Of a stretch of DNA of 64,000 nucleotides, positions 12,477 through 23,962 are shown one piece after another. The stretch is taken from positions 254,079 through 318,078 of the forward strand of contig CH002001.1 of assembly GCA_000149265.1 (NCBI GenBank). The letters run 5' to 3'. The stretch's first letter is position 1; the number at the start of each line of letters is the position of its first letter. The notes below the pieces were generated by a model. That model searched no databases. It worked only from the letters and a program-made list of their open reading frames with translations, and was not told the DNA's origin. Origin of the DNA: Ciona savignyi. Taxonomy: Eukaryota; Chordata; Ascidiacea; Phlebobranchia; Cionidae. A program made the position numbers and the translations under genes.

Positions 12477-12650
12477 ATGGCAACAACGACAGTTTTATTA
12501 TGGATAATCCTGAAGCTATTAATCCTCTGTGGCGCTTTGGGTTTATTTGGGAACGGTAGCGCCTATTCTTTTGCATGTATTTACAAATTTTTGTTTCTCA
12601 TTTCGTTTCTAAGAAACGATTTTCGTTTTTGGGAAAGTTTTCGTTTCTAA
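12477..12650 (+). CDS. Short signal-peptide-like ORF in block A2 (57 aa)
   Basis: Second open copy of the leader ORF (MATTTVLLWIILKLLILCGA). Same length and stop as the A1 copy. Both could be remnants of the leader exon of the Ig-like family seen at 22.3 and 31.3 kb. Confidence 0.3.
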   Translation: MATTTVLLWIILKLLILCGALGLFGNGSAYSFACIYKFLFLISFLRNDFRFWESFRF

Positions 12651-13490
12651 CCGTTAGTGTGGGTAGAATTGGGGCTCGTTTAGTGCCTACGACTAGCACT
12701 AGATCTGACCCGAAGTTTCCTGGCAATTGAAAGTTGTATCCACAAATCAGAGCTCCGTCACGAAAGGGTGATTTTATTTTTAATTTTTCTCTGCCCATTT
12801 CGTTAAACGGTAAACCGATCAGCAGTTACCTCGAATGCCGAGAAAAATGCGCACAAATCCATACGCGAAAAGCTGGACAAATAATATAGTAGACCGCTAC
12901 CCATATAAGGAAAATCGGAAGCAAAACTCGCATAAAAAATCTGTTTTAACAATCTGCATTATAAAGAATGCGTCGCGCGCACAATAATATACCAGCGGCG
13001 GACAGAGCAGAAAAAAGCCCAAAAGATTTGGCTGTGTTGTTCGATCGGCTTAATCGAGGGGGGAGTTTGGCTTACCGAAAGGCAGAATAGGTGGTTCAGG
13101 AAACTCTTCGTAAACAACGGGCAATGTTGGATAAGGAAATCGCGTTGGATAGAGTGGACAAGTACAACGCCACACCACAAGAGGAAAGCCACAATATAAA
13201 TCTTGTGACACAGAGGTATTCACCGATACGTGCAATACCAATGTACAATAGCAGCCACGACGAGAGTATAGGATGGCCACAAACGGAACCACAGGAAATA
13301 GAAAGGCGAACCTGCTAAACCCCAATGTGGCAGATGGAAATACTCACGTCGCCTTTGGAACAGAACAAGACGACCAACTTATTACCCCAGTGAGGAAAGA
13401 GCACTGAGCTCCGTTAGCTCCCACGACAACGTTTAAACTGACAATCGCCGCGAAAGCCCCACACCAGTTGGTCACAATTTGGTCGGGGGG

Positions 13491-13695
13491 TGTAAAGCGC
13501 ACAGCGGCTCGTTTGTTGCATTATGTTTTATACACTTTTGTAAACGTTTTTGTACACTTTTATACACCAATTTATACTTTGTTATTTGTTCAATTTATTC
13601 ATATGCACGTTCAGCTCGTTTTATCCACATTTCTGTTCTGGACATTTACGCTTTATCATCTCTTGGGGTAATTAAGTAATGAACGCCCAGGTGCA
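13491..13695 (+). mobile_element. Probable LTR end, copy in block A2
   Basis: Same element end as at 3685-3888, duplicated with block A. Fossil, broken; no 5' part visible in the window. Confidence 0.35.
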
Positions 13696-13865
13696 GTGTA
13701 ATAGGCCTAATCATTTCAATTCGCAGATGCAATCTCGCCGTTTATAGTTGCTATTCACACAAGTAACTTCTGCTCTAAGATAAAACCAACGCCAACATAC
13801 GCCTCTGTAAATATATTAGTTTACGCGTGGTATTTTAACCGCCATACGAGCCTGTATAAAAATAA

Positions 13866-13965
13866 NNNNNNNNNNNNNNNNNNNNNNNNNNNNNNNNNNN
13901 NNNNNNNNNNNNNNNNNNNNNNNNNNNNNNNNNNNNNNNNNNNNNNNNNNNNNNNNNNNNNNNNN
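13866..13965. other. Assembly gap (100 N)
   Basis: Run of 100 Ns; by alignment with cassettes 1 and 3 it covers the leader exon of the secreted-protein gene. Confidence 0.99.
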
Positions 13966-14104
13966 CTTATTTCAAATTAAGTCGATAAATTAAACACAAA
14001 GGGATGTAAAGTTTCTAGTTTTGAAAGATTATCACTCAACTTATCACAGCTTTACTCACGGGTTTCATTGTTTGTGTTCGTTCTATTGTGCTAGATTGCA
14101 GCAG

Positions 14105-15975
14105 GAAAGTGCAAAAAAGTACAGCGGACTGGAATAAAAAGGAGAAATATCTTTGAAATGTAATTTGTTTCAAAAATCATACAAGACAAGCAGCATCACG
14201 GGAGCGATGAGAGGTGATTCATGATTGTTATTCCTTGGAGTATTATCTGGAAAATATGTCAATATCGCTGATTGAAGACCATATATGTGCGTCGTAGATT
14301 ACGTCTTCTAACGCGTCATATGATTGTGTAATGATTTAGTCATTTAAATTCGTAACCAGGTGAAATAGAGCTTGCAATATGTGCGTCACGAAACCAAGCG
14401 ACAATAACATGGATGGGGGTGAAAAATATGACAGGAGATCTCGGGTTAAAGGTAGGGATGAGTTAATTAAAATAAATAGAAAGAATGAAAATAATATATT
14501 GGTGACATGGTATATTTTGGAAAATTATATTTTTAAAGAATGAAAATATTATATTGGTCGCCTGGTATATTAACCATTTGTCTACAAAATAATTTTCAGT
14601 CGATTATAAAAGAACACTATGATATCAGCTAAAGGTTATTTAACGAAAATAATTAACTTTCCATTCCCAGGTACACATGACACCCGGTAAAGTGGGAAGC
14701 CACGAAAGTGATAAGATACACGTGACTTCACGTTATGTTGAGACTCACGAAGTAATAACTATGTAAGTAGATGTGATTATTGTTGCAGCTTGTACGAGAA
14801 CTCTCTATTTTAACTGTAATCCAGTTTCGAACCCACGTTGGGCTCGTCACTGAGACAGTTGTGGTATACAACCTGTACCTGTACATGTATCGGTTTCGTG
14901 TTTATTTTTTACCGAAGTTGTTGTTGATAAGACCGATTTCTTGTATGTAAGTCGGTATATGTATCGGTCACGTTAACCATTCGGCCACACGACCTTAAAA
15001 ATTTATTGCATATTGTGCGCATGATAACGACGATCTATCGACTACCAACATGCGGTATGCTGTAATATTTTGGATAATTCAAGGGATTCAAATTAAATGG
15101 GTATTTATCTTAAGTATTGGCACGAGACGTGCATTATAAAGTGTAATCATTTACTTTTTTTCCACGCAGTCGCATGGGCAAGCGACCGCAAGTAAAACAA
15201 AGAATCGTGGTATCGGTTTTGGGGAACAACCAACAAATTGGTTCGACCAGTTTCAGCTGTGAGGAACTTAAAGCCGCAAGGGTAGGAGGATACGTATAGA
15301 TATAACCGGAGCGAAAAAAATATGTTAAAAAATATGGACAAAAACTTTGTAGTGTTATGAGACTTCTAACCGCTGTAGATTTTTCTTTTTATATAATTGG
15401 TTACTCTATTTTTATCTAAAATTGATTTCTGTCGTTTTACGTATTTAACATTTCTCGTTTATATTGATTACTAAAGAACCTTGATTAATTGAATATTACA
15501 CTATGCCGTTGTCGCATAGTTAATGGAACCTGCCATCGTCTTATTACGAAATGATTGATGCATTATAATGTGAGATGACATGTTATACAGGTAATATGCG
15601 GGTGGTATATGCTTCTTAACAATCAGTTCGGAAGAAAAAAGAACGTGAGATCGAGACCAGGTGAGCGAGACATGGGAATAACAACGATGCAATCGTCTAA
15701 TTTCCGACAATAAGCACCAAGGTTTTGACGCTATAATAGCAATGATAGCCATTCGTCCATAAATAACTTACAGCACACAGTAACTAGATTCTAAACCGCA
15801 TCACAAATTCTTAATCCCAGAAACAAATCGATACCACAACGCAAAACTCTGCAGGATGCCAAACTGGGTATCGGATCAAACTCACCACAATTCGATGAAA
15901 CAACTAGACAATTTATACGAAACTTCGATTAAAAAGGTCGGAATCAACAGCAGTATATATAGTAAAGTTGATTGA
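14105..15975 (+). pseudogene. Secreted six-cysteine protein, cassette 2 (damaged or misassembled)
   Basis: Exons equivalent to 2-7 of the cassette 1 gene: 14105-14213, 14360-14418, 14671-14762, 15170-15281, 15591-15660, 15821-15975. Exon 1 falls in the run of Ns at 13866-13965. Exon 2 is one base short compared with cassette 1 and meets a TGA just before the CPSKC motif. Exons 3-7 remain open, with HMTPGK, MGKRPQVKQRIVVSV and SCEELKAAR; the C-terminus is three codons longer (SSIYSKVD). Exon 4-7 conservation suggests recent loss or a sequencing error. Confidence 0.5.
14780..14993 (-). mobile_element. SINE-B, cassette 2 intron 4
   Basis: Head GTCGTGTGGCCGAATGGTTA, B box CGTGGGTTCGAAACTGG; best preserved copy. 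Confidence 0.7.
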
Positions 15976-16255
15976 CATACCTACCAGTTACGCTTCTTAC
16001 ATTATCCCCCTAGGAAAGCTCGTGTTTGGCTAGAACAGCACACTTTCACGGCATATAATATGGTCGATTTTTGTAGCTGTTATACCATGTGTAAAAAGAT
16101 AATAGAGAACTCGAAGTAATTTACAAATAACTTGTTAACATATTGAAACAGCTGCGTCGGGTAGAACAGGGTATTGCAGCTTGGTTTTGAACAGGTGTCT
16201 TAAAATATCGATTGCAATGTTCGTTTTCACGTTTAAACCTGATTCTGTGCTTTGT

Positions 16256-16263
16256 TATATAAA
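16256..16263 (+). promoter_or_regulatory. TATA box of RGS gene, cassette 2
   Basis: Same TATATAAA element as in cassettes 1 and 3, 34 bp upstream of the ATG at 16290. Confidence 0.5.
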
Positions 16264-16289
16264 GTCATGTGTGTCTGATTGTGTAGGAG

Positions 16290-19127
16290 ATGACATTTTG
16301 TACTGGTTGGGATAGGAAGACAAAGGTTAGGATTTCAGATAATTGTCTTTCGTGTTACCGTTTGCTCGGTAAATACTGTGGTGCAAAAACAAAAAGGATG
16401 TTTGTTGACATTCGGACTACATTATGTAGGCAGATTGTAATTAAAGTGGGCCAAGTGGAAAACTATGATCAATATAAGATACGTCACGACTGCAGCGAAT
16501 TGTCAGTCGCTATCTTGCCTGTCAGGATTGTTCAAGGTCGCGTTAAGTTGGCTCCATCAGAGAGAAAAGTTTTGCTTTTTAATAAGATAAGAAATTCGTT
16601 ACTAGCACTGTTTTTAGAAACCAACTAGAAAGTATTTAGATGAAAGTTTTTATAAAAACCAAATGGTATTTTCTAAATAAAATTCAATTAACAAAGAATC
16701 TAACAAAGAATCAAAATTGATAATTTGGGTGATTTAAGGCCTGGTTTCCAAGCATTGAAAATACAATATTCCTTTATAAGTTCTACTATTAGAATTGTAA
16801 ATTTCAGTTCAACTTTTTTCACAAATGCTTTATTTTTCACCACATATCTAATTAATGAAAATAAAATTACAGACTGGAATAAATCCAATCAACCAACTAA
16901 GCCGCGATATTAATCAAGACAGTCGATTAGAACAAAATATGTTGAAAAAAAACTTTGATTTTCTGACATCACCGTCGAAAGAAATCCTTCCGTCACCTGT
17001 TATAGTCCGACCAAGGATCAGACTTGCAGTTGAGCGACGAGCAAAGGAGGTTGTAAGAAGTTCGAACATTTCTGCTTCTGGTGCCGGATCGAACACTGCA
17101 ACGCACACTGCGATAACACCGACAGGTCGCAAGCATTTACGACCCAAGTACTACACCCCGGAAGATATCGTGAGATCTCGACTGAGTTATTCGATTCTGG
17201 AACAAGTTTGTTCAACTCCGAATTTCAAAGGACAATCGTCATCAAGAACCGTCGACGCCAAACATGACGTCAATAGTTCGACATCGTCAGAAGGTTACCA
17301 TAGTAACAGCGATCCCGATACACCAATGGCGACGAATAAATTCCACCTGGGGAAGTGACGTAGATAAAAGTGACGTTAAAATGTCCGAGAATCAAATAAA
17401 ACGAACGCTAAGCAGACGCTTGTCATTGGACAGTTTGATGCAGTTTAAAGAAAAAGCTGACTTCGAGTCGCCGATTCAATCAAAGGTACAACGTAATACG
17501 TGGAACGATAATGAAAGAAATTCAAAATCGAACGCTTTGTAAGTATCCCAGCCACTTGTTGATTTATTAAATATGTGCATTGTCGACTCATGGTAAAAAC
17601 AAAACAAATTTTAAAATAAAAAAGTTTAATTTCTTCGCAGGTCAAATTTGATGACGTGGTTTCAACAACGAAAAATCCCCGAATCAGAGAAGAATGCGAA
17701 ATCATTAAAAAAAGAAAACTTCCACCGGCTAAATTCGATTCAAGGAAAAGCGATTAATAAATCTCGTTTCCGTAGAAGTTTAAGCATGAGGAAGCACAAG
17801 AAGTAAGTAGCTCGTTACATTGATCATGTTGGTGAGAACCTGGTGATCCCGTGTTCGATTTCAACCCCACTCGTGTATTTTTCTGTTATACGTTAAAGAA
17901 TTCTTTCATTTTAAACCAATCATATTAAAATTATCAACTAAATGTATATATTACCTACACAACTGTCAAGTTTAGTTAAACTGGTCTTCAATTTACAGAA
18001 ATAACCGAAGTGAAAGTAATGTAAAACCGACAACATTAGAAGATGTTCTGTCAAATAAAGGTGGGTGGTTCGACTTGTGAGGTTATTGGATTTATCTATT
18101 GGTCGTATTTACAATTTAACTATTTCAACAGCTGCATGTATAAATGCAGCAATACACATATTTAAAAAAATGTAACTTTTATGACGGGTTGTTTTTTACC
18201 GGTATTTTGAATCCATTATGTGCTCGTCAGTAAGGCCGTTTTCATCATAAAATTGTAAATTGGGCTCTTTAACTATTAGTCCACACAACCGTTAATCTTT
18301 ATTCAAAAAAATGACGAAGCTGATACCAATCCGCTCGTATACATATCAACATAACCTTGTCTTTGTATTCCAGCTACTACCACTTCATTCAGAGAGTTCC
18401 TGGTCAGTGAATTCAGTTCAGAAAATCTCGATTTCTGGCTCGAATGTGAAGAATATAAATCTCTAAAACCTTGCAAACTGAAAAAGGTGGCGAACCAAAT
18501 ATACGTCGAATACCTCGCCCCTGGTGCTGATAAGCAGGTTTGTCTTTTAATTGAAGCAAATTCATTTTACTTTAGAAGGTCAGACAGATTAGTCTAATGG
18601 ATGGTAGAATTGCATTATATTTACATAAAGTCCTTATTTTAATTATCTATTATATACTTTAGTTATAAAATAAGACTTTTATATAACATTATGATTGGTT
18701 CAAATTTTAAAACAATAAAGTTTACGAGTTGTTTTATTATTCAGCCAAAGTTTTAAACTAATGAAGCTCGTCCCTAAGAAAGTTTTTATTTTGAAAACGT
18801 ATAAGGTACAAACCAACGATGGGCCCGTTTCTAAGACTTTTTATATAGTTTGTACATGTATCACTCCCGTTAACCATTAGGCTAGGCCCTACATGATCTC
18901 ACTTTTAAGGCGTGTTTCGCTATTTAAATCTTGCATATATACTATATCTATGTATTGTCTAACGAGTCCCTTACCAGGTGAACTTAGATTCGCGAACAAA
19001 GGAACTTACCTGGTCCAGGATCGCAACCCCAAGTTATGCGACTTTCGATGTAGCTCAAACCCACATATTTAACCTCATGCAGACCGATTCCTTTACTAGG
19101 TATAAGAGGTTTTGCAAGCTTTCCTAA
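16290..19127 (+). pseudogene. RGS-domain protein (R4-like), cassette 2, two indels
   Basis: Candidate exon 1 16290-16325 (MTFCTGWDRKTK), then 16873-17538, 17641-17802, 18000-18060, 18374-18537, 18978-19127. Same layout as the other copies. There is an extra G in the GGGG run near 17350 of exon 2, and exon 4 is 61 nt where the other copies have 62. The two indels are opposite in sign but far apart, so the 3' half of exon 2, all of exon 3 and the start of exon 4 would be read out of frame. The RGS-domain exons 5 and 6 are open (TTTSFREFLVSEFSSENLDF; SFTRYKRFCKLS). Confidence 0.72.
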
Positions 19128-19299
19128 AATACTGATTCGTTTCTGTATATGTTCCATTTTTTCAAATACATTTAATGGTTATAATTCTGCGTGATTAGTT
19201 ATTCTATGTGATGGCAATTCCTTATGTAGTCGTGTGACATGGTGGATTAAAATTGTTTGCGACACCAGAACAATCGACGAAAAGCTATCGCTGAATACG

Positions 19300-19702
19300 G
19301 GCTCGAGGATCCTGCAAAAAACCTAAGGATGGAATAAGAAAATTATAAGGATATAGGATAAAGTATAGGATAATAAATTTATTTTTATACCCGTGAATGG
19401 GAAAACCAAGTTTTTTTGCACTATGTTGTTTGCCTGTGTGGTAAAAATAACGTTCCTCGCGTCGGTATAACATGAATATCATATCATAATAACTCACACT
19501 GACTTGGCGATTGGTATATATTTTCATGGGGTTCTTTGCCAATTGCTGTGCGGGCGGTTCAATTTCTACAATTCTGTAAATTAAAAAAATTGCAAATAAG
19601 TTTGCCAATGTAAAAATTGACCGCCCACATTGTATAGCATATAACGCTAACAAGGATTAATAGGTTCATGATTATCCATAATAAAACCGTCGTTGTTGCC
19701 AT
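19300..19702 (-). pseudogene. Inverted remnant of leader/Ig-like family
   Basis: Minus-strand copy with an open leader (from ATG at 19702) and a possible 80-bp intron (donor GTTAGC, acceptor AATTTACAG), then an exon with ASVSYYDMIFM-like text (observed VSVSYYDMIFMLYRREE). The 3' side merges into SINE-A sequence ending in TATCC repeats. It sits in an inverted piece of block A (about 19300-19960). Confidence 0.35.
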
Positions 19703-20029
19703 CTGCACATTAACCGTGGATGCCAACTCGTTGCTTTAATCCTGAATTGACGTAATAATCCCATCTGATATTAAAAAAGCAAAACATTCATCTTGTGGCT
19801 TTAATTAACCTATGGACGCTTTAATTGGAGCGTGTAATAAATCATGGAAGGCGGGCATGAAACCACAGTTGTTGGGTGACGTCGGTTAGCTCAATTAGCA
19901 AAGAAGCGCTTATGGAATAGAAACCTATGTATAGTTGTAGTACTGTGTAAAGCAATTAGCGGGTATTGCGTGTGAATTATACACAACACACTGGAAAAGC
20001 TCAAAGGAATAAACATGATATCCTATCCT

Positions 20030-21260
20030 ATATTTATGGGTCCCATTTTAAAATATGACACATATTTTTTTTTGTCAAACGCTTGACAGGCATGGCATGT
20101 CGCCCCGACTTCTACCACAAGGAATAATGAAATCGCAATGAAACTTGATAATTTGTTAGACAACATGACTTGGACGTTAAAAACCAAAACGGTCATTTTT
20201 TTCTAAAAAAATAGCTTTTTGGGCCTTAGCGCCTGAACGGCTGCTCCAATTAAAATCATATTTTGGAAAGTGCAAGTGCATTAGTCACTGATTTAACACT
20301 TAGAGAAAATGAAAAATTACCTAAAAAAATACCCTAAAAATTAGATTTTGTTCTCAAATCATGATTTTGACAAGCATGTCATGTCGCCCCGACATCTACC
20401 AAAAGGAATATTGGAAACCAAATGAAAATTTAACATTTGTTAGATAACATGATCTAGATATGTAGAAAACAAAATTTTGGATGATAAATCTAAGGGAATT
20501 CCCCGGATGCGTTAAAAACCAAAACTGTATTTTTTTAAAAAAACAAGCTTTTTTGGGCATAGCGCTTTAACGGCTGCTCCAATCTGATTCAGATTTGGTG
20601 GAAGGTAAGTGCATTACCTACTAATTTAACAATTAGAAAAAATAAAAAAAATATTTAGGGAAATACCCTAAAAAATAAGATTTTGTTCTCAAATCATGAT
20701 TGTGACAGGCATGGCATGACGCCCCGACATCTACCAGAAGGAATAATGAAATAGTAATAAAACTTTGTCATTTTTTAGACAAAATGGTCTAAAGACGCAG
20801 TAGAAAAATTGGCGTTGATAAATCTTGGGAAATTCCCTGGGACGTTAAAATCCAAAACGGTTATTTTTCTAAAAAATAGCTTTTCGTGGCATAGCGTTTG
20901 AAGGGCTGCTCTAATTTTCATCAGATTTGGTGGAATGCTGGATCGTTAGCCATCCTGTGTCAATTAAAAGAAAAAAAACATTACTTAGGGTAACTCCCTT
21001 AAAAAAAAGATAGGTTCCTGAATTATGATTGTGACAGGCATGACACATTGCACTTACATCTCCAACAAGGATTCGTCAAATTGTATTAAAACTTTAAGAA
21101 TTATTAGATAACATGGCCCACATATGTAAAAACAGAAACTTATGTACTAAACCCATGGGGAATTCCCCGAAGCCATGGAAAACTAAATCGGACTGTATTA
21201 GGAATTTAGCTTTATTTCAATACATCACTTGAAAAAAAGCTTTAATTTAAAACATTTGTG
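20030..21260 (+). repeat. Diverged tandem repeat, about 290-330 bp period, four units
   Basis: Units recognisable by GACAGGCATGGCATG (20083, 20370, 20703, 21032), each followed by a CCCCGACATCTACC-like stretch, a TAGCTTTTTGGGC-like stretch, GGCTGCTCCAAT and ATTTTGTTCTCAAATCATGA. Unit-to-unit divergence is clear, so the array is old. No ORF of note. Function unknown. Confidence 0.7.
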
Positions 21261-21606
21261 ATAAAATCTTCGTAAATCTAACACGATTTTTCGTTATTTT
21301 ACCTACACATGAAGAAGAAGTTTGGTTTGATAACTATGGGACCCATGCGTTTATGCTTGCAGAAACAAAACCTACACACACAGTGTATAAAATACAAAAT
21401 GTGGTTAGGGACCCTGTTGCATGAATATATATACGGCATACAACATGTGTTTTACAAAGAGTGGTGGTTAAACACGTTGTTGACTCTCTCTAGTCTATTG
21501 TAAGTTGCCCATATTTTTTCTACACTCACCTATAAAGCGATTGAACATATTGGCTTGGTGACACTAGTATTATTTTGGCTTTAATTTTTTACTATTAAAG
21601 GACAGG

Positions 21607-21815
21607 ATAGAATATTGATATTTATCTCATATTTATTCCGAGGCATTATCTCACGCAATCGTCAGATCACCTCGTGCCCGTATTCAACTTACCGAACCTA
21701 TTGCATTGAGTTGGAAATGATTGAAACTTTTCGTCAATTCGAAAAAACAATAATCCGATGTGTGAAGGCAATATCCAGTAATTGTTTGCCCAATACTCCA
21801 ACTAAACAGGTTTGA
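21607..21815 (-). mobile_element. SINE-A, degraded
   Basis: Recognisable CAATCGTCAGATCACCTCGTG core; otherwise diverged. Confidence 0.55.
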
Positions 21816-21870
21816 TTTCTAAAAGCGCTTTTTAGTTTGATTGAGCTATCCGATAGTACCTAATCCAACA

Positions 21871-22147
21871 TATGAGTATGGTGGTTTAAAGGTCGCCCTT
21901 CAGCCGAACAGTTGTATGTATCAAACTGGTCGCAAGCTTGTCTGTTGTGACCTTGGACAAGGCACGAACATTGCCTAAACCCAGCGGATTAATAGGTTTC
22001 CTCTAAATTGAAGAAACGTTTAAATCGTGCATAACACAGTGCAATAGCTCTGTTAACCCGACGATGGGCGCGAGGTAATCTGACGATTGCCTGTGTGTTA
22101 ACCCCCTTGGTTTTCTTATTCACGATGATAAACATGAATATCCTATA
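21871..22147 (+). mobile_element. SINE-A, nearly full length
   Basis: Head TATGGTGGTTTAAAGG, GGACAAGGCAC, CAATAGCTCTGTTAACCCG, tail AACATGAATATCC. Confidence 0.8.
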
Positions 22148-22323
22148 TTCTTACTTAATTTAAAAAGTGATTTTATGGCTACCTTTCGAAATTTATTACA
22201 TTTTGTGCGGTCATAGGTTAATTAAAACCTACAAGATTGATGTTTTGCTTTTTTAGTATGAAATGGGATTATTACGTCCATTAAGGATTAAAACAACGAG
22301 TTGGCATCCACGGTTAATGGGCA

Positions 22324-23120
22324 GATGGCAACAACTACAGTTTAATTATAAATATTTATGAAGCTATTAATCCTCTGTGGCGTTATATGATGTGTAATGT
22401 GGCGGTCAATATTTATATGGGCAAAATTATTTGCAATTTTTTTAATTTTACAGATGTGTTTGAAAGAGAGTCGTCAGCAAGTTAGAAAACAACAACGGAC
22501 GACAATGGCCCCCAGGGTAGATTATTATGAAATGATATTCATGCTTATCCCCGTGAAGGGAAAACGCAGGGACGTTATCGTTAACACACGGTCAACCGTC
22601 AGATTACCTTGTCAGGTTACCGGAGCTATTGCAATGCCACATAGCAGTACATACCAACTTTCATACAAAAATGGTCATAGTGATGGTTACGAAACTTGGC
22701 TCAGTTAAAAAAACATAGGAGTTTACACGTTGATGTTATACAAAATGCTAATTTGTATCAGGTAACCATATTGAATTTCGAGATGATATGGTGTTATATA
22801 TTTCAGTCTATACCCACCGAAAACATTGTAATAATTATGGATACCTGTTACCTAGAACATGACATTTATTGATGGATCATAACATCTAATCTTAGTGACG
22901 TGATGGGTTAGTGAATGTGAGTATAAAGTACGTTTATATCTTATCATTTAACGTAGATTACATGCACATGCATAGGATGTCGAATTATATGATACTCTTA
23001 CACCCTAGTCGGAATGCCGAATCTATGTCAATCTCATTCGTTATAGAACCCATCAGCAGATTTGGTCAATTGTTTAAAATAACTTGGACCGAGATATCTT
23101 CTTACTGGTACTCGCGTAAG
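22324..23120 (+). pseudogene. Leader/Ig-like family member, degenerate
   Basis: The leader at 22324 is stopped after six codons. After an acceptor (AATTTTACAG, about 22453) an open stretch encodes DYYEMIFMLIPVKGK and then VNTRSTVRLPCQVTGAIA and YQLSYKNGHSDGYETW, which looks like B and C strands of an Ig V-type domain. A piece with GVYT and a GTAACC donor follows, then an acceptor ATTTCAG, and a later SSYWYSR before GTAAGTAAG. About 100 bp of the Ig-like exon (22540-22640) is homologous to the antisense of SINE-A, so the apparent domain may be partly SINE-derived. Confidence 0.35.
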
Positions 23121-23237
23121 TAAGAACTTATTTTGCATATAAAAAAACTAATTAACGTTTACACCGACTTTTCTATTCAACTGAAGTATAACGTTTTTAT
23201 TATACACATGGCGCGTCCGAATACTGGAGTTACTTAC

Positions 23238-23423
23238 AGCATGGTTCTCTTCCGAACGTGCTAGATGCTTAGTGTCCAGGGATTGCAACACGTCAGCGAG
23301 TTGCGAAGGGTCTTTCCCGACAGCGAGGAGCATGATGAGATGATAGATCATGGATCGCGACATGAGGATCAGATGGTTGCCGTGCAAATCCTTCAGCGCA
23401 GCCATTCTCTGCTCGTACAAGTC
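23238..23423 (-). CDS. Orphan exon of an unrecognised gene
   Basis: An isolated 62-codon exon with better codon bias and higher GC than its surroundings, bounded by an AG acceptor (GGCAGGTAG|GAC) and a strong donor (CATGCT|GTAAGTAA). It encodes DLYEQRMAALKDLHGNHLIL, then MSRSMIYHLIMLLAVGKDPS and ending TKHLARSEENHA. The helical, leucine-rich character looks like part of a conserved intracellular protein, but I do not recognise it and see no partner exons nearby. It may be a gene fragment trapped at the duplication junction. Confidence 0.4.
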
Positions 23424-23636
23424 CTACCTGCCATGCAACCCATGTTACCCATCGTCAATAATTGTGTGGCAAATTGGGAAAACAAACCCATGGGAAAAAT
23501 CTCCGTCCTTTATTCCAACCCAGTTCCACTTTCTGGCCTTAGCATACCCACCTGCAGTAATAATTATGTCAAATCGCAGTTGCAATCTGCCGTTTATAGT
23601 TGCTATTTATAGAAGCAACTTGGTTTTGCTCTAACA

Positions 23637-23822
23637 CGGGCAGGGGCAACACGGGCCGCGTGCCGATTCCGGCCAGTGAAGGGAGTTTGACTGGCCCGCA
23701 GACTGTATCTAACCATACCCTGCAAATAAGATATTAAATACTATTCATGTAATAATCCGGCCCACCAAGAACTTTATTTTCCCACATCTGGCCCGATGAC
23801 TAGTGAAGTTGCACACATGCTG
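23637..23822 (+). mobile_element. hAT-type MITE, 186 bp, upstream of cassette 3
   Basis: Ends CGGGCAGGGGCAAC ... TTGCACACATGCTG; flanked by CTCTAACA / TTTTAACA (8 bp, 6 matching). Same family as 56697-56883 (shared internal GGCCCACCAAGAACTT). No transposase. Confidence 0.65.
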
Positions 23823-23962
23823 TTTTAACAAATAACCAACGCCAACAGACGCCTCGGTATATCTTAGTTTAAGTGCGACATTTTAAACAACATACAAGGC
23901 AGTATACAAATCACAAAAAAAGTTTTACACGTAAGCCCACAGAAAAGTTTTCCAAATTTCAA

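Larger units (their letters stand above)
10680..13715 (+). repeat. Block A, copy 2
   Basis: Homologous to 780-3900; relative to copy 1 a stretch around 10830 is missing and a SINE-A is inserted at 10905. Otherwise colinear to the LTR-like end. Confidence 0.8.
13705..19215 (+). repeat. Gene cassette 2 (secreted protein + RGS)
   Basis: Second tandem copy; contains the 100-N assembly gap at 13866-13965, which removes the first exon and promoter of the secreted-protein gene. Confidence 0.9.

Noticed and set aside
23148-23420. Reading the 23.2 kb minus-strand ORF as a 90-aa independent gene
   Set aside because: The last 30 codons run past a strong GTAAGT donor and lose coding character; kept only as a 62-codon exon.
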